Shown one piece after another: positions 1-6,657 of a DNA stretch of 21,975 nucleotides. Origin of the DNA: JBGTFE01 sp036403235 (GTDB lineage: Bacteria; Acidobacteriota; Blastocatellia; Pyrinomonadales; Pyrinomonadaceae); NCBI GenBank assembly GCA_036403235.1, contig DASWRI010000041.1, positions 1 to 21,975 on the forward strand. The letters are read 5' to 3'. A model generated the notes under the pieces. It worked only from the letters and a program-made list of their open reading frames with translations, ran no database searches and was not told the DNA's origin. The position numbers and the translations under genes are program-made. Within the stretch, counting starts at the first letter, position 1. The number at the start of each line of letters is the position of its first letter.

Positions 1-394
1 CGAAAACGCCAACGGCTCGATATTTCTGCTCGACGATGCCGAAACGGTGACGAAAAAAATCAAGCGCGCCGTGACCGATTCGGGAACCGACATAAAATTT
101 GACGACGCGCGCCCGGCAATTACAAATCTTTTGACGATTTATCATCTTTTGACGGGAAAATCGGTGGAAGAATCCGAAGCCCACTTCGAAGGCAAAGGCT
201 ACGGTCACTTTAAGACCGAATTGGCCGAAACCGTCGTCGAGTTCCTGAGACCTTTCCAGGAAAAAATAAAATACTTCGACGACCACGAGCTCGAAAAAAT
301 CCTGAGCGGCGGCGCTGAGAAAGCGCGCGTGATTGCACGCGAAACTTTGAAAACGGTTTACGAAAAAACGGGCATCGTCGGCGCGACGCGTTGA
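1..394 (+). CDS. trpS: Tryptophan--tRNA ligase, C-terminal part (cut by window edge)
   Basis: This is the 3' end of a class I aminoacyl-tRNA synthetase that charges tRNA-Trp in the cytoplasm. The reading frame is open from base 2 and its first residues read ENANGSIFLLDDAETVTKKI, then RAVTDSG. That is the segment following the KMSKS loop in TrpS, so the catalytic domain lies upstream of the window. The rest is the helical C-terminal domain, with the conserved GKGYGHFK stretch and a final helix ending VGATR. The GTG at base 47 is internal and is not a start. The gene ends at a TGA followed by a strong terminator. TrpS is often encoded next to scpA, scpB and rluB in other bacteria (from memory); here about 3.3 kb separates them. 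Identification is confident. Confidence 0.93.
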   Translation, partial: ENANGSIFLLDDAETVTKKIKRAVTDSGTDIKFDDARPAITNLLTIYHLLTGKSVEESEAHFEGKGYGHFKTELAETVVEFLRPFQEKIKYFDDHELEKILSGGAEKARVIARETLKTVYEKTGIVGATR

Positions 395-418
395 ACTTCA
401 ATTCAAACTCAGTTTATT

Positions 419-457
419 AAAGCCGGTGCAAAAATGTGCCGGCTTTTGTTTTTCTTT
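419..457 (+). terminator. Rho-independent terminator after trpS
   Basis: The sequence AAAGCCGGTGCA, an AAAA loop, then TGTGCCGGCTTT forms a 12-bp stem with two G-U pairs. It is followed by a T-rich run (TTGTTTTTCTTT). It lies 24 bases after the trpS stop and isolates trpS from the aldehyde dehydrogenase gene. The remaining leader up to base 568 is AT-rich and holds a small hairpin (CCGGT-TTG-ACCGG, 526-538), but no promoter I can assign with confidence. Confidence 0.85.
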
Positions 458-568
458 AGATTTTTCATAATCAAAGGTGCTAAAATTAAATTTACTTAAA
501 ATCTAAATCATTCAATCAAAATTCTCCGGTTTGACCGGCAAAATTATCTTTCATAAGGAGTAAAAATT

Positions 569-2083
569 ATGGACGCAGTTCAAAAAACATACGACATTCC
601 GAAATTTAAGGAACAATACGAAAATTTTATCGGCGGCGAGTGGGTCGCGCCGACGAGCGGTGAATATTTCGATAATATTTCGCCGGTTGACGGCAAAGCT
701 TTTACCAAAGTCGCCCGTTCGACGGCCGAAGACGTCAATCTCGCGCTTGATGCGGCGCACAAAGCCGCGCCCGCATGGAACAATTCTTCGGCGACCGTGC
801 GAAGCAATCTTTTGTGGAAAATCGCCGACGTCATGGAGAAAAATATCGAAACGCTGGCGCGCGCCGAAACGTGGGACAACGGCAAACCGATTCGTGAGAC
901 GATGGCGGCGGATTTGCCGCTCGCGATTGACCATTTTCGCTATTTTGCGGGCGTCATTCGCGCCGAAACGGGCGAAGCGACGGAGCTTGATTCAAATACG
1001 GTTTCGATTAACATACACGAGCCGCTCGGCGTCGTCGCGCAGATTATTCCCTGGAATTTCCCGCTCCTGATGGCGACCTGGAAAATCGCGCCCGCGCTGG
1101 CGGCGGGAAACTGCACCATCGTCAAACCGGCGGAACAAACTCCGGCTTCGATTATGGTTTTGATGGAACTGATTCAGGATATTCTGCCGCCGGGAGTTTT
1201 GAACGTCGTCAACGGTTTCGGTCCCGAAGCCGGAAAGCCGCTGGCGACGTCGGAGAGAATTGCCAAAGTCGCGTTTACTGGCGAAACGACGACCGGACGG
1301 CTGATTATGCAGTACGCTTCGCAAAATCTGATTCCGGTGACATTGGAGCTCGGCGGAAAATCGCCGAATATTTTCTTTGAAAGCGTGATGGACGCCGATG
1401 ACGATTTCTTTGACAAATGTCTCGAAGGCGCGGCGCTTTTTGCGCTTAATCAAGGCGAAGTCTGCACTTGCCCGTCGCGTATTCTGGTTCAGGAATCAAT
1501 CGCCGATAAATTTATCGAGCGCATCATCGAGCGGACGAAAAATATCAAGCTCGGTCACCCGCTCGACCCCGAAACGATGATTGGCGCGCAGGCGAGCCGC
1601 GACCAATACGAAAAAATCTTAAATTACATTCAAATCGGCAAGGACGAAGGCGCGGAAATCCTCTGCGGCGGCGTAGCGCAAAAACACGGCGAAGGCATCG
1701 AAGAGGGTTTCTACGTTCAGCCGACGCTGCTTAAAGGTCACAATAAAATGCGCGTCTTTCAGGAAGAAATCTTCGGCCCGGTTTCGTCCGTCACGACTTT
1801 CAAGACGGAAGCGGAAGCAATCGAAATCGCCAACGACACGCTTTACGGCCTCGGCGCAGGCGTCTGGACGCGCGACGCGCACCAGCTTTATCAAGTTCCG
1901 CGCGCCATCAAAGCCGGACGCGTCTGGGTCAACTGCTATCACAATTATCCGGCGCACGCGCCGTTCGGCGGCTACAAAAAATCGGGCTTCGGACGCGAAA
2001 ATCATAAAATGATGCTCGACCATTATCGCAACAACAAAAATATGCTCATCTCTTACGACAAGAAAGCGATGGGATTTTTCTAA
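569..2083 (+). CDS. AldB/ExaC-type NAD(P)-dependent aldehyde dehydrogenase
   Basis: This 504-residue protein oxidises aldehydes to carboxylic acids using NAD(P)+ and is cytoplasmic. Family features are all visible: PWNF with the catalytic Asn at about 163, the nucleotide-binding FTGETTTG near 236-243, the general base Glu260 in LELGG, and the nucleophile Cys299 in GEVCTC. The double-cysteine context FALNQGEVCTCPSR is typical of the acetaldehyde dehydrogenase group (E. coli AldB, Pseudomonas ExaC), and the length fits that group. The start is chosen by a clear AAGGAG Shine-Dalgarno ending 8 bases before the ATG. The next gene encodes DUF779, the usual partner of this subgroup, which supports the assignment. 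The real substrate cannot be read from sequence; acetaldehyde or another short aliphatic aldehyde is the best guess. Confidence 0.93.
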   Translation: MDAVQKTYDIPKFKEQYENFIGGEWVAPTSGEYFDNISPVDGKAFTKVARSTAEDVNLALDAAHKAAPAWNNSSATVRSNLLWKIADVMEKNIETLARAETWDNGKPIRETMAADLPLAIDHFRYFAGVIRAETGEATELDSNTVSINIHEPLGVVAQIIPWNFPLLMATWKIAPALAAGNCTIVKPAEQTPASIMVLMELIQDILPPGVLNVVNGFGPEAGKPLATSERIAKVAFTGETTTGRLIMQYASQNLIPVTLELGGKSPNIFFESVMDADDDFFDKCLEGAALFALNQGEVCTCPSRILVQESIADKFIERIIERTKNIKLGHPLDPETMIGAQASRDQYEKILNYIQIGKDEGAEILCGGVAQKHGEGIEEGFYVQPTLLKGHNKMRVFQEEIFGPVSSVTTFKTEAEAIEIANDTLYGLGAGVWTRDAHQLYQVPRAIKAGRVWVNCYHNYPAHAPFGGYKKSGFGRENHKMMLDHYRNNKNMLISYDKKAMGFF

Positions 2084-2085
2084 TT

Positions 2086-2151
2086 CGAGGGACGAGGGAG
2101 AAGCGACGAGTGCCGAGAGAAAATCAAATTCTCGTCGCTTCTCCCTCGTCA
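2086..2151. repeat. Heptamer-periodic intergenic hairpin no. 1 (GACGAGN family)
   Basis: The left arm (2091-2110) and right arm (2131-2150) are a perfect 20-bp inverted repeat around a 20-base loop. The left side reads as seven-base units: CGAGGGA, CGAGGGA, GAAGCGA, CGAGTGC, CGAGAGA (2086-2120). The right side reads TCTCGTC, GCTTCTC, CCTCGTC (2130-2150). The element fills nearly all the space between the dehydrogenase stop (2083) and the DUF779 start (2160). It has no T-tract directly after the stem, so it is not a textbook terminator. Confidence 0.85.
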
Positions 2152-2159
2152 CTATTTTT

Positions 2160-2543
2160 ATGAAAGAAGTACAAAGAGTTTTGGTCACCGACGAAGCGAA
2201 AAAAGTCATCGACGAACTTCGCTCGAAACACGGCGAGTTGATGTTTCATCAATCGGGCGGCTGCTGCGACGGTTCTTCGCCGATGTGCTACGAGGCGGGC
2301 GAATTTCTGGTCGGCTCGGCCGACGTCTGGCTCGGCGAAATCGACGGCTGCGATTTTTATATCGCCAAAGACCAGTTTGAATTTTTTAAGCACACCGAAC
2401 TCACGATTGACGTCGTGCCGGGACGCGGCGCTTCGTTTTCGCTCGAAATTCCGATGGGCGTGCGGTTTGTCACAAAATCGAAAGTTTTTTGTTTGAAGCC
2501 GGACGAAAAATTAGCCGAAACGCGGCCCGGCGATATGATTTAA
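2160..2543 (+). CDS. DUF779 family protein, aldehyde dehydrogenase partner
   Basis: This 127-residue soluble protein belongs to the DUF779 family. Its signature is the cysteine-rich segment HQSGGCCDGSSPMCY (H30, C35, C36, C43), which suggests metal binding or a redox role. The C-terminal half, with DVVPGRGASFSLE, looks like a beta-rich fold. Members are commonly encoded directly beside AldB-type aldehyde dehydrogenases, as here, so a role in activating, maturing or protecting that enzyme is a reasonable inference, but the biochemical function is not established to my knowledge. The ATG at 2160 follows hairpin no. 1 by 9 bases and has no visible Shine-Dalgarno. Six bases separate its stop from the next gene, so it probably leads a four-gene unit. 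Confidence 0.85.
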   Translation: MKEVQRVLVTDEAKKVIDELRSKHGELMFHQSGGCCDGSSPMCYEAGEFLVGSADVWLGEIDGCDFYIAKDQFEFFKHTELTIDVVPGRGASFSLEIPMGVRFVTKSKVFCLKPDEKLAETRPGDMI

Positions 2544-2549
2544 GATTTT

Positions 2550-2903
2550 ATGTCCGGAAAAATTATTGTTTACGAAAAACCGACTTGCACGACGTGCCGT
2601 AATCTGGCGCAGTTGTTTCGTGAAAACGACATCGAATACGAAAACGTCAATTATTTTATCGACGCGCTTTCCGAAGAAAAGCTGCGCGAATTGCTGAAAA
2701 AAGCGAATCTTTCGCCGTTTGAGGTTTTGCGCCGAAAAGAGCCGCTTTTCAAAGAGCTCGGATTATCAACGGAAACGCCGCCGGACGAAATTATAAAATT
2801 GATTGTCGAGAATCCCGGCCTGCTCCAGCGGCCGATTGTCGAAGTCGGCGACCGGGCAATTCTCGCGCGTCCGGTCGAGAAGGCTCTGGAAATAATAAAA
2901 TGA
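2550..2903 (+). CDS. ArsC/Spx-family reductase (arsenate reductase-like)
   Basis: This 117-residue thioredoxin-fold protein is of the ArsC (glutaredoxin-dependent arsenate reductase) family. The N-terminal motif KPTCTTCR places the reactive cysteine at C13, with a second cysteine at C16 making a CxxC. Arginines at 61, 94 and 107 coincide with the three active-site arginines of plasmid R773 ArsC (R60, R94, R107), and QRP followed by GDRAILARP is the usual C-terminal signature. No arsB, acr3 or arsR is nearby, so this is probably a chromosomal YffB/YfgD-like member whose substrate may be arsenate or another oxidised thiol target. It starts 6 bases after the DUF779 stop and overlaps the next start by four bases. 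Confidence 0.85.
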   Translation: MSGKIIVYEKPTCTTCRNLAQLFRENDIEYENVNYFIDALSEEKLRELLKKANLSPFEVLRRKEPLFKELGLSTETPPDEIIKLIVENPGLLQRPIVEVGDRAILARPVEKALEIIK

Positions 2904-3226
2904 GTAAATTTGCCCAAACACCCGAACCGCCGTATTACGCCGTAATTTTTACGACCGTCAAAAGCGAAAATCAGGAAGGCTACGCCGATATGAACGCCAG
3001 AATGTTTGCGCTTGCCAAACAGCAGAAAGGTTACATCGGCATCGAATCGGCGAAAAGCGAAATCGGAATTTCCGTCACCTACTGGGAAACTCTGGAAGAC
3101 ATTGCGCGCTGGAAAAATCACGCCGAACACAAGCTCGCGCAGGAAAAAGGCTACGAAATTTGGTATCAAGCGTTCGCGACGCGCATCTGCCGGGTCGAGC
3201 GCGATAATATTTTTGAGAGAAAATGA
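2900..3226 (+). CDS. ABM-fold (antibiotic biosynthesis monooxygenase) family protein
   Basis: This 108-residue protein has the pattern of the dimeric alpha+beta-barrel ABM superfamily: YYAVIFTTVKSE as the first strand, a helix with MFALAKQQKGYIGIESA, and then ISVTYWETLEDIARWKNHAEH. The YWxxxEDxxxWKxHxEH signature is the characteristic core. Small cytoplasmic members act as cofactor-free oxygenases, haem-degrading enzymes or simply stress-related proteins; the residues here do not decide between them. The ATG overlaps the stop of the ArsC-like gene (ATGA), and its own stop overlaps the next start in the same way, so translation of all three genes is probably coupled. No signal peptide is present. 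Confidence 0.8.
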   Translation: MSKFAQTPEPPYYAVIFTTVKSENQEGYADMNARMFALAKQQKGYIGIESAKSEIGISVTYWETLEDIARWKNHAEHKLAQEKGYEIWYQAFATRICRVERDNIFERK

Positions 3227-3684
3227 ACACCGTCGAACATCTGCGCCATCTTTTCGCCTACAACGACTGGGCAAATCGACGGATTATCACTGCTCTCAAA
3301 GAAAATAAAAGCGAACGGGCGCGGCAGATTCTGGCTCACTCGCTCGTGACCGAAAAAGAATATTTTGAGCGGCTTTACGGCAAAGATTCGACCGGATTCG
3401 ATTTCTGGCGGAATTTATCGCTCGAAGCGTGCGGCGCGCTCTCGCGCGCGACGGCGGCAGATTACGAAAAGCTTTTGCGCGGATTTGAAGAGGAAGGCCT
3501 GAATTTGAAAGCGAAATACAAAACGAGCGAAGGCGTCGAATATGAAAACGATTTTCGCGAGCTTATCACGCACGTGCTGCTGCATTCGGCGACGCATCGC
3601 GGAAATATTATTCTAAGGATGCGCGAAGAAGGCTTTACGCCGCCGAAAATTGATTACATAATCTACCTGCGAGAATTGAACTGA
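3223..3684 (+). CDS. DinB/YfiT-fold putative metalloprotein
   Basis: This 153-residue protein resembles the DinB family, a four-helix bundle that usually binds a divalent metal through three histidines. It starts MNTVEHLRHLFAYNDWANRRI, the standard first helix with the YNxWAN motif. Likely ligands are H39 (ILAHSL), H121 and H125 (HSATHRG). Family members include bacillithiol or mycothiol S-transferases and nuclease-like stress proteins; the substrate here is unknown. Its start overlaps the preceding stop by four bases, so it is the last gene of the DUF779-ArsC-ABM-DinB unit. All four are plausible thiol/redox or detoxification proteins. Its TGA lies inside the left arm of hairpin no. 2. Confidence 0.82.
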   Translation: MNTVEHLRHLFAYNDWANRRIITALKENKSERARQILAHSLVTEKEYFERLYGKDSTGFDFWRNLSLEACGALSRATAADYEKLLRGFEEEGLNLKAKYKTSEGVEYENDFRELITHVLLHSATHRGNIILRMREEGFTPPKIDYIIYLRELN

Positions 3685-3733
3685 AAACTGATAATTTGTT
3701 AGTTCTCGGTTCTCAGTTTTCAGCTCTCAGTTT
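3681..3733. repeat. Heptamer-periodic intergenic hairpin no. 2 (TCAGTTT family)
   Basis: CTGAAAACTGA (3681-3691) and TCAGTTTTCAG (3713-3723) form an 11-bp perfect inverted repeat. The right side is five seven-base units in phase: TTAGTTC, TCGGTTC, TCAGTTT, TCAGCTC, TCAGTTT (3699-3733). The left side holds two units, CTGAAAA and CTGATAA. The left arm contains the dinB stop codon, and the last unit ends five bases before the scpA ATG, so the whole gap is repeat. Confidence 0.8.
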
Positions 3734-3738
3734 TTACG

Positions 3739-4509
3739 ATGGAACAGCAAACCGAACAGCTCACTTTCGATTTTTACACGGAAAAGCCGCAGATTGTCGC
3801 CGACGAGCGCGACGAGCTGAAGATAAAGCTCGGCGAATTTGCCGGCCCGCTCGACCTTCTGCTTTTTCTCATCAAACAGGAACAGGCGAATATTTTCGAT
3901 ATTCCGATTGCGCGCATCACGGACGAATATTTGAAATACATTCGTTTGATGAAAACGTTCGACATCGCGCTGGCGGCCGATTTTCTGGTGATGGCGGCGA
4001 CTTTGATTGAGATAAAATCAAAAATGCTTCTGCCGCGCGAGCCGTCCGACGAAGCGGAGGAAGAAATCGAAGACCCGCGTCAGGAACTGGTCGACCGTCT
4101 GCTCGAATACGAAAAATTTAAATCCGCCGCGCAGATGCTTTATGCAAAAACGACCGTCGAGCAGGCGGTTTTCACGCGCGGGCAAATCGAATCGGACGAA
4201 ACGAACGCCGAAGTCAACGCTTCCGTTTTCGACCTTCTGAACGTTTTTCAAAAAATCTTGGCGCGCCACAAAGAAGAAGTGATGATGGAAATCGAGCGCG
4301 AGGAAATTTCCCTGGCGGAAATGCTGAAAAATTTAAAAAAGCGGATTTTTGAAAAAAAAGAATTGAGTCTGCTCCGCTTTTTTGAAGAAATGCACAACAA
4401 GCGCGAGCTCGTGACGGCGTTTATCGCCGTTCTGGAAATCGTCCGCACCGAAAGCGTGAAATTAATACAGGACAAAACTTTCGGCGATATAATTTTGAGG
4501 AAGGTTTAA
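3739..4509 (+). CDS. scpA: Segregation and condensation protein A (kleisin)
   Basis: This 256-residue protein is the kleisin subunit of the Smc-ScpAB condensin, which bridges the SMC heads and is needed for chromosome compaction and segregation. The N-terminal domain carries the hallmark GEFAGPLDLLLFLIKQEQAN, then DIPIARITDEYLKYI and DFLVMAATLIEIKSKMLLP. A central acidic linker (EAEEEIEDPRQELVDRLLEYEKFK) follows, and a C-terminal winged helix ends in VTAFIAVLEIVRTESVKLIQDKTFGDI. The ATG at 3739 is directly after hairpin no. 2 and has no Shine-Dalgarno; the residues before GEFAGP (about 30) look like a normal acidic extension. scpB follows 79 bases later, separated by hairpin no. 3. Confidence 0.96.
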   Translation: MEQQTEQLTFDFYTEKPQIVADERDELKIKLGEFAGPLDLLLFLIKQEQANIFDIPIARITDEYLKYIRLMKTFDIALAADFLVMAATLIEIKSKMLLPREPSDEAEEEIEDPRQELVDRLLEYEKFKSAAQMLYAKTTVEQAVFTRGQIESDETNAEVNASVFDLLNVFQKILARHKEEVMMEIEREEISLAEMLKNLKKRIFEKKELSLLRFFEEMHNKRELVTAFIAVLEIVRTESVKLIQDKTFGDIILRKV

Positions 4510-4577
4510 CCACAGAGAGCACAGAGAACGCAGAGAAAAATAAATAAAACCTCTGCGTTCTCTGTGCTCTCTGTGGT
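4509..4577. repeat. Nonamer-periodic intergenic hairpin no. 3 (CACAGAGAA family)
   Basis: A perfect 27-bp inverted repeat: left arm 4509-4535, right arm 4551-4577, with a 15-base A-rich loop. The left arm is three nine-base units, CACAGAGAG, CACAGAGAA, CGCAGAGAA (4511-4537), and the deviations in each unit are exactly mirrored in the right arm. It starts at the last base of the scpA stop and ends 11 bases before the scpB ATG. It is the strongest hairpin in the window and has no U-tract on either side. Confidence 0.92.
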
Positions 4578-4588
4578 GAAAAATTGTT

Positions 4589-5149
4589 ATGGATTCAGAA
4601 GAAATCGAAGAAAAACAACCGCGCAGCATCAGCGAGATAATCTCGATTATCGAGGCGCTGGTTTTTGTCGCCGACGAGCCTTTGACCGTAAAGACAATCG
4701 CCGATGTGCTGGAAGAAGACCGCGAAACAGTCGAGGCGGCGGTCGAACAGTTAAAACAGGAATACGACGAGCGCGAAAGCGGTTTGCAGCTCAGGGAAAT
4801 CGCGGGCGGCTGGCAAATCTCGACGAGAACCGAGTTTCACGAGGAAATACGTAAGTTTCTAAAAACGCGCCCGTCGGCGAAATTATCTCTGGCGGCACTC
4901 GAAACGCTCGCCGTCATCGCCTACAAACAGCCCGTCACCGTTCCCGAAATTCTCGAAATTCGCGGCGTTCAGTCGGCCTCGGCGATAAAAACTTTGCTCG
5001 AAAAGCGCCTGATTGTGACCAAAGGCCACAAGGAAACCGTCGGGCGGCCGATGCAGTACGGCACGTCGAAGGATTTTCTGATTCAATTCGGCCTCAAAGA
5101 TTTATCGGAACTGCCTTCGATTGAAGATTTCGAAGATTTAGTTCAGTAA
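4589..5149 (+). CDS. scpB: Segregation and condensation protein B
   Basis: This 186-residue protein is the second accessory subunit of the Smc-ScpAB condensin and works as a dimer of tandem winged-helix domains bound to ScpA. The first domain contains IISIIEALVFVADEPLTVKTI and GGWQISTRTEF. The second has the family signature LSLAALETLAVIAYKQPVTVPEIL followed by IRGVQSASAIKTLLEKRLI, GRPMQYGTSKDFL and FGLKDLSELP. Length is normal for the family. The start at 4589 follows hairpin no. 3 by 11 bases with no clear Shine-Dalgarno. Its stop codon overlaps the next gene's start by one base (TAATG), which points to coupled translation. Confidence 0.96.
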   Translation: MDSEEIEEKQPRSISEIISIIEALVFVADEPLTVKTIADVLEEDRETVEAAVEQLKQEYDERESGLQLREIAGGWQISTRTEFHEEIRKFLKTRPSAKLSLAALETLAVIAYKQPVTVPEILEIRGVQSASAIKTLLEKRLIVTKGHKETVGRPMQYGTSKDFLIQFGLKDLSELPSIEDFEDLVQ

Positions 5150-5697
5150 TGCAATTCGAACAAACCGAAAACGAGCTCGTCATTCAGGAAGCACCCGGAT
5201 GTTTGTGGATGTTCGGCTTGTTTTTCGCCGCCGTCGGCAGCATCTTTGTTTACGGCTCGCTCGGCGGCGCGGCCGATTACAAAAGTCAGGCGCTCTGGAT
5301 GCTCGCGCTCGCTTTTGTGATGGGCGCGACCGGCGTCTGCACCGGAATCTGGATAATTTACCGCGCTCCGTTTACAAAAGTTGTCGTCAACCGCATCGAA
5401 AACGAAGTTACGATAACGCGGCGCGGCTTGTTTCTGAATCGAATGTCTCTTTATTCTTTCGACGAAATTGACTGTTTTTGTCTCGTCGAGGAGGAAGACG
5501 ACGAAAGCAGCCCGGTTTGGTCGCTCGGAATAAATTTATCAAACGGCGAAACAATCGTAATCTCGTCGCTGGCGAGCCACGACGAGCGTTTCAAACGCGA
5601 TTTTGTTTATCAAACCAACGAATTTATGCGAAAGCAGATTTCGTCTTTGCAGATGATTTTAGAACTCGAAGATGAACGCGACGCGGAAATGCGGTAA
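5149..5697 (+). CDS. Two-TM membrane protein of unknown function
   Basis: I do not recognise this 182-residue protein. It has two strongly hydrophobic segments, residues about 18-38 (CLWMFGLFFAAVGSIFVYGS) and 48-71 (ALWMLALAFVMGATGVCTGIW), joined by a short loop. The remaining roughly 110 residues are soluble and start with beta-strand-like VVVNRIENEVTITRRGLF, a pattern that recalls bacterial PH-like membrane proteins, but the match is only by eye. A conspicuous acidic stretch EEEDDESS lies near residue 115. The C-terminal tail is charged and probably helical. The gene overlaps scpB by one base and is followed 12 bases later by rluB, so it is built into the scpAB-rluB unit, which gives no obvious clue to its job. 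Confidence 0.8.
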   Translation: MQFEQTENELVIQEAPGCLWMFGLFFAAVGSIFVYGSLGGAADYKSQALWMLALAFVMGATGVCTGIWIIYRAPFTKVVVNRIENEVTITRRGLFLNRMSLYSFDEIDCFCLVEEEDDESSPVWSLGINLSNGETIVISSLASHDERFKRDFVYQTNEFMRKQISSLQMILELEDERDAEMR

Positions 5698-5709
5698 AAT
5701 TGTTGTTTT

Positions 5710-6588
5710 ATGTTAGAAAGACTCAACAAACTAATCGCCCAGGCCGGAATCGCTTCCAGACGCGGCGCGGAAGAATTGATACGCGAGGGCGAAGTTTCCG
5801 TCAACGGCGAAATCATCACCGAGCTCGGCACCAAGGCCAATCCCGAAACCGACCACATAAAAGTGCGCGGAAAGCTGATTAACCTGAAGCTCGAACGCCG
5901 CGCAAACGTCTATATTTTATTGAATAAACCGAAAGGCTATCTGTCGAGCGCGGCCGACCCCGAAGGCCGCTTGTTGGTGACGGATTTGGTCAAGGGTCAC
6001 GGCAAGCTTCATCCGGTCGGGCGGCTCGATTACAACACCGAAGGATTGATAATTTTGACGAACGACGGCGAATTTACAAATCTGGTCGCGTCTTCGAAAA
6101 CGATTCCGAAGGTTTACGAGGTCAAGGTAAAAGGCATTCCGAACGAAAACGCGGTCAACAAGCTGCGGCGCGGACTGCGGCTCGAAGACGGCTTCAAAAC
6201 CGCGCCCGCCGAAATCAAACAATTAAAATCGACCGACAAAAACGGCTGGTTTGAAATCACGCTTTACGAAGGCCACAACCAGCAAATCCGCAAAATGTTC
6301 GACGCCATCGGCAATTCGGTCGTCAAACTCCGACGCATCGCCATCGGACACATCAAATACGACAAATTACCCGTCGGCGCATATCGCGAACTCGACGCCG
6401 AAGAAGTCAAAGCGTTTTCCAATCGCGTAAAGCCGCCAAAACCCGAAGCCAAAAACGCGCCGACGAAACTGCAGACACACTCGCGAACGATAAAACCGAA
6501 AAAAACGTTTAAGAGAACGTCGCCGAGCTCGGCGCGAAGCAATTCAAATTCACCGCAAAAGCCCAAATTAAAAAGGCGCGGCGATTAA
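5710..6588 (+). CDS. rluB: 23S rRNA pseudouridine synthase, RluB/RsuA family
   Basis: This 292-residue enzyme isomerises a uridine in ribosomal RNA to pseudouridine; the family member usually found beside scpAB is RluB, acting on 23S rRNA. An N-terminal S4 RNA-binding domain (LNKLIAQAGIASRRGAEELI, residues about 5-60) is followed by the catalytic domain with LNKPKGYLSS, the active-site motif VGRLDYNTEGLIILTNDGE (catalytic Asp107), and GHNQQIRKMFDAIG with VVKLRRIAIGHI. The last 55 or so residues are a disordered Lys/Arg/Ser/Pro tail (about 238-292), probably an extra RNA-binding extension. The site specificity (RluB versus RluE/RluF/RsuA) is inferred from context. The 3' codons of the gene form the left arm of a long hairpin. 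Confidence 0.92.
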   Translation: MLERLNKLIAQAGIASRRGAEELIREGEVSVNGEIITELGTKANPETDHIKVRGKLINLKLERRANVYILLNKPKGYLSSAADPEGRLLVTDLVKGHGKLHPVGRLDYNTEGLIILTNDGEFTNLVASSKTIPKVYEVKVKGIPNENAVNKLRRGLRLEDGFKTAPAEIKQLKSTDKNGWFEITLYEGHNQQIRKMFDAIGNSVVKLRRIAIGHIKYDKLPVGAYRELDAEEVKAFSNRVKPPKPEAKNAPTKLQTHSRTIKPKKTFKRTSPSSARSNSNSPQKPKLKRRGD

Positions 6589-6647
6589 ACCGGATTTAAA
6601 TATTTCATATAAATCCTGCGATTAATCCGCGCCTTTTCACTTTTTTT
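6571..6647. terminator. Long hairpin between convergent genes, probable bidirectional terminator
   Basis: AAAAGGCGCGG (6571-6581) pairs perfectly with CCGCGCCTTTT (6627-6637). Inside, GATTAA (6583-6588) can pair with TTAATC (6622-6627) and GGATTT with AAATCC (6611-6616). On the plus strand the stem ends in CTTTT and is followed by CACTTTTTTT. On the minus strand the opposite arm ends in TTTT and the run AATTTGGG. It overlaps the last codons of rluB and lies between rluB and a convergent minus-strand gene. Unlike the other hairpins here it shows no 7- or 9-base period. Confidence 0.7.
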
Positions 6648-6657
6648 CTGTCGTCAG

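Noticed and set aside
1619..2209. 196-codon open frame on the minus strand
   Set aside because: Opposite to the aldehyde dehydrogenase 3' end and running through hairpin no. 1; composition and lack of a ribosome site mark it as a shadow.
2550..2903. Arsenic resistance operon
   Set aside because: Only an ArsC-like protein is present; there is no efflux pump, regulator or other ars gene nearby.
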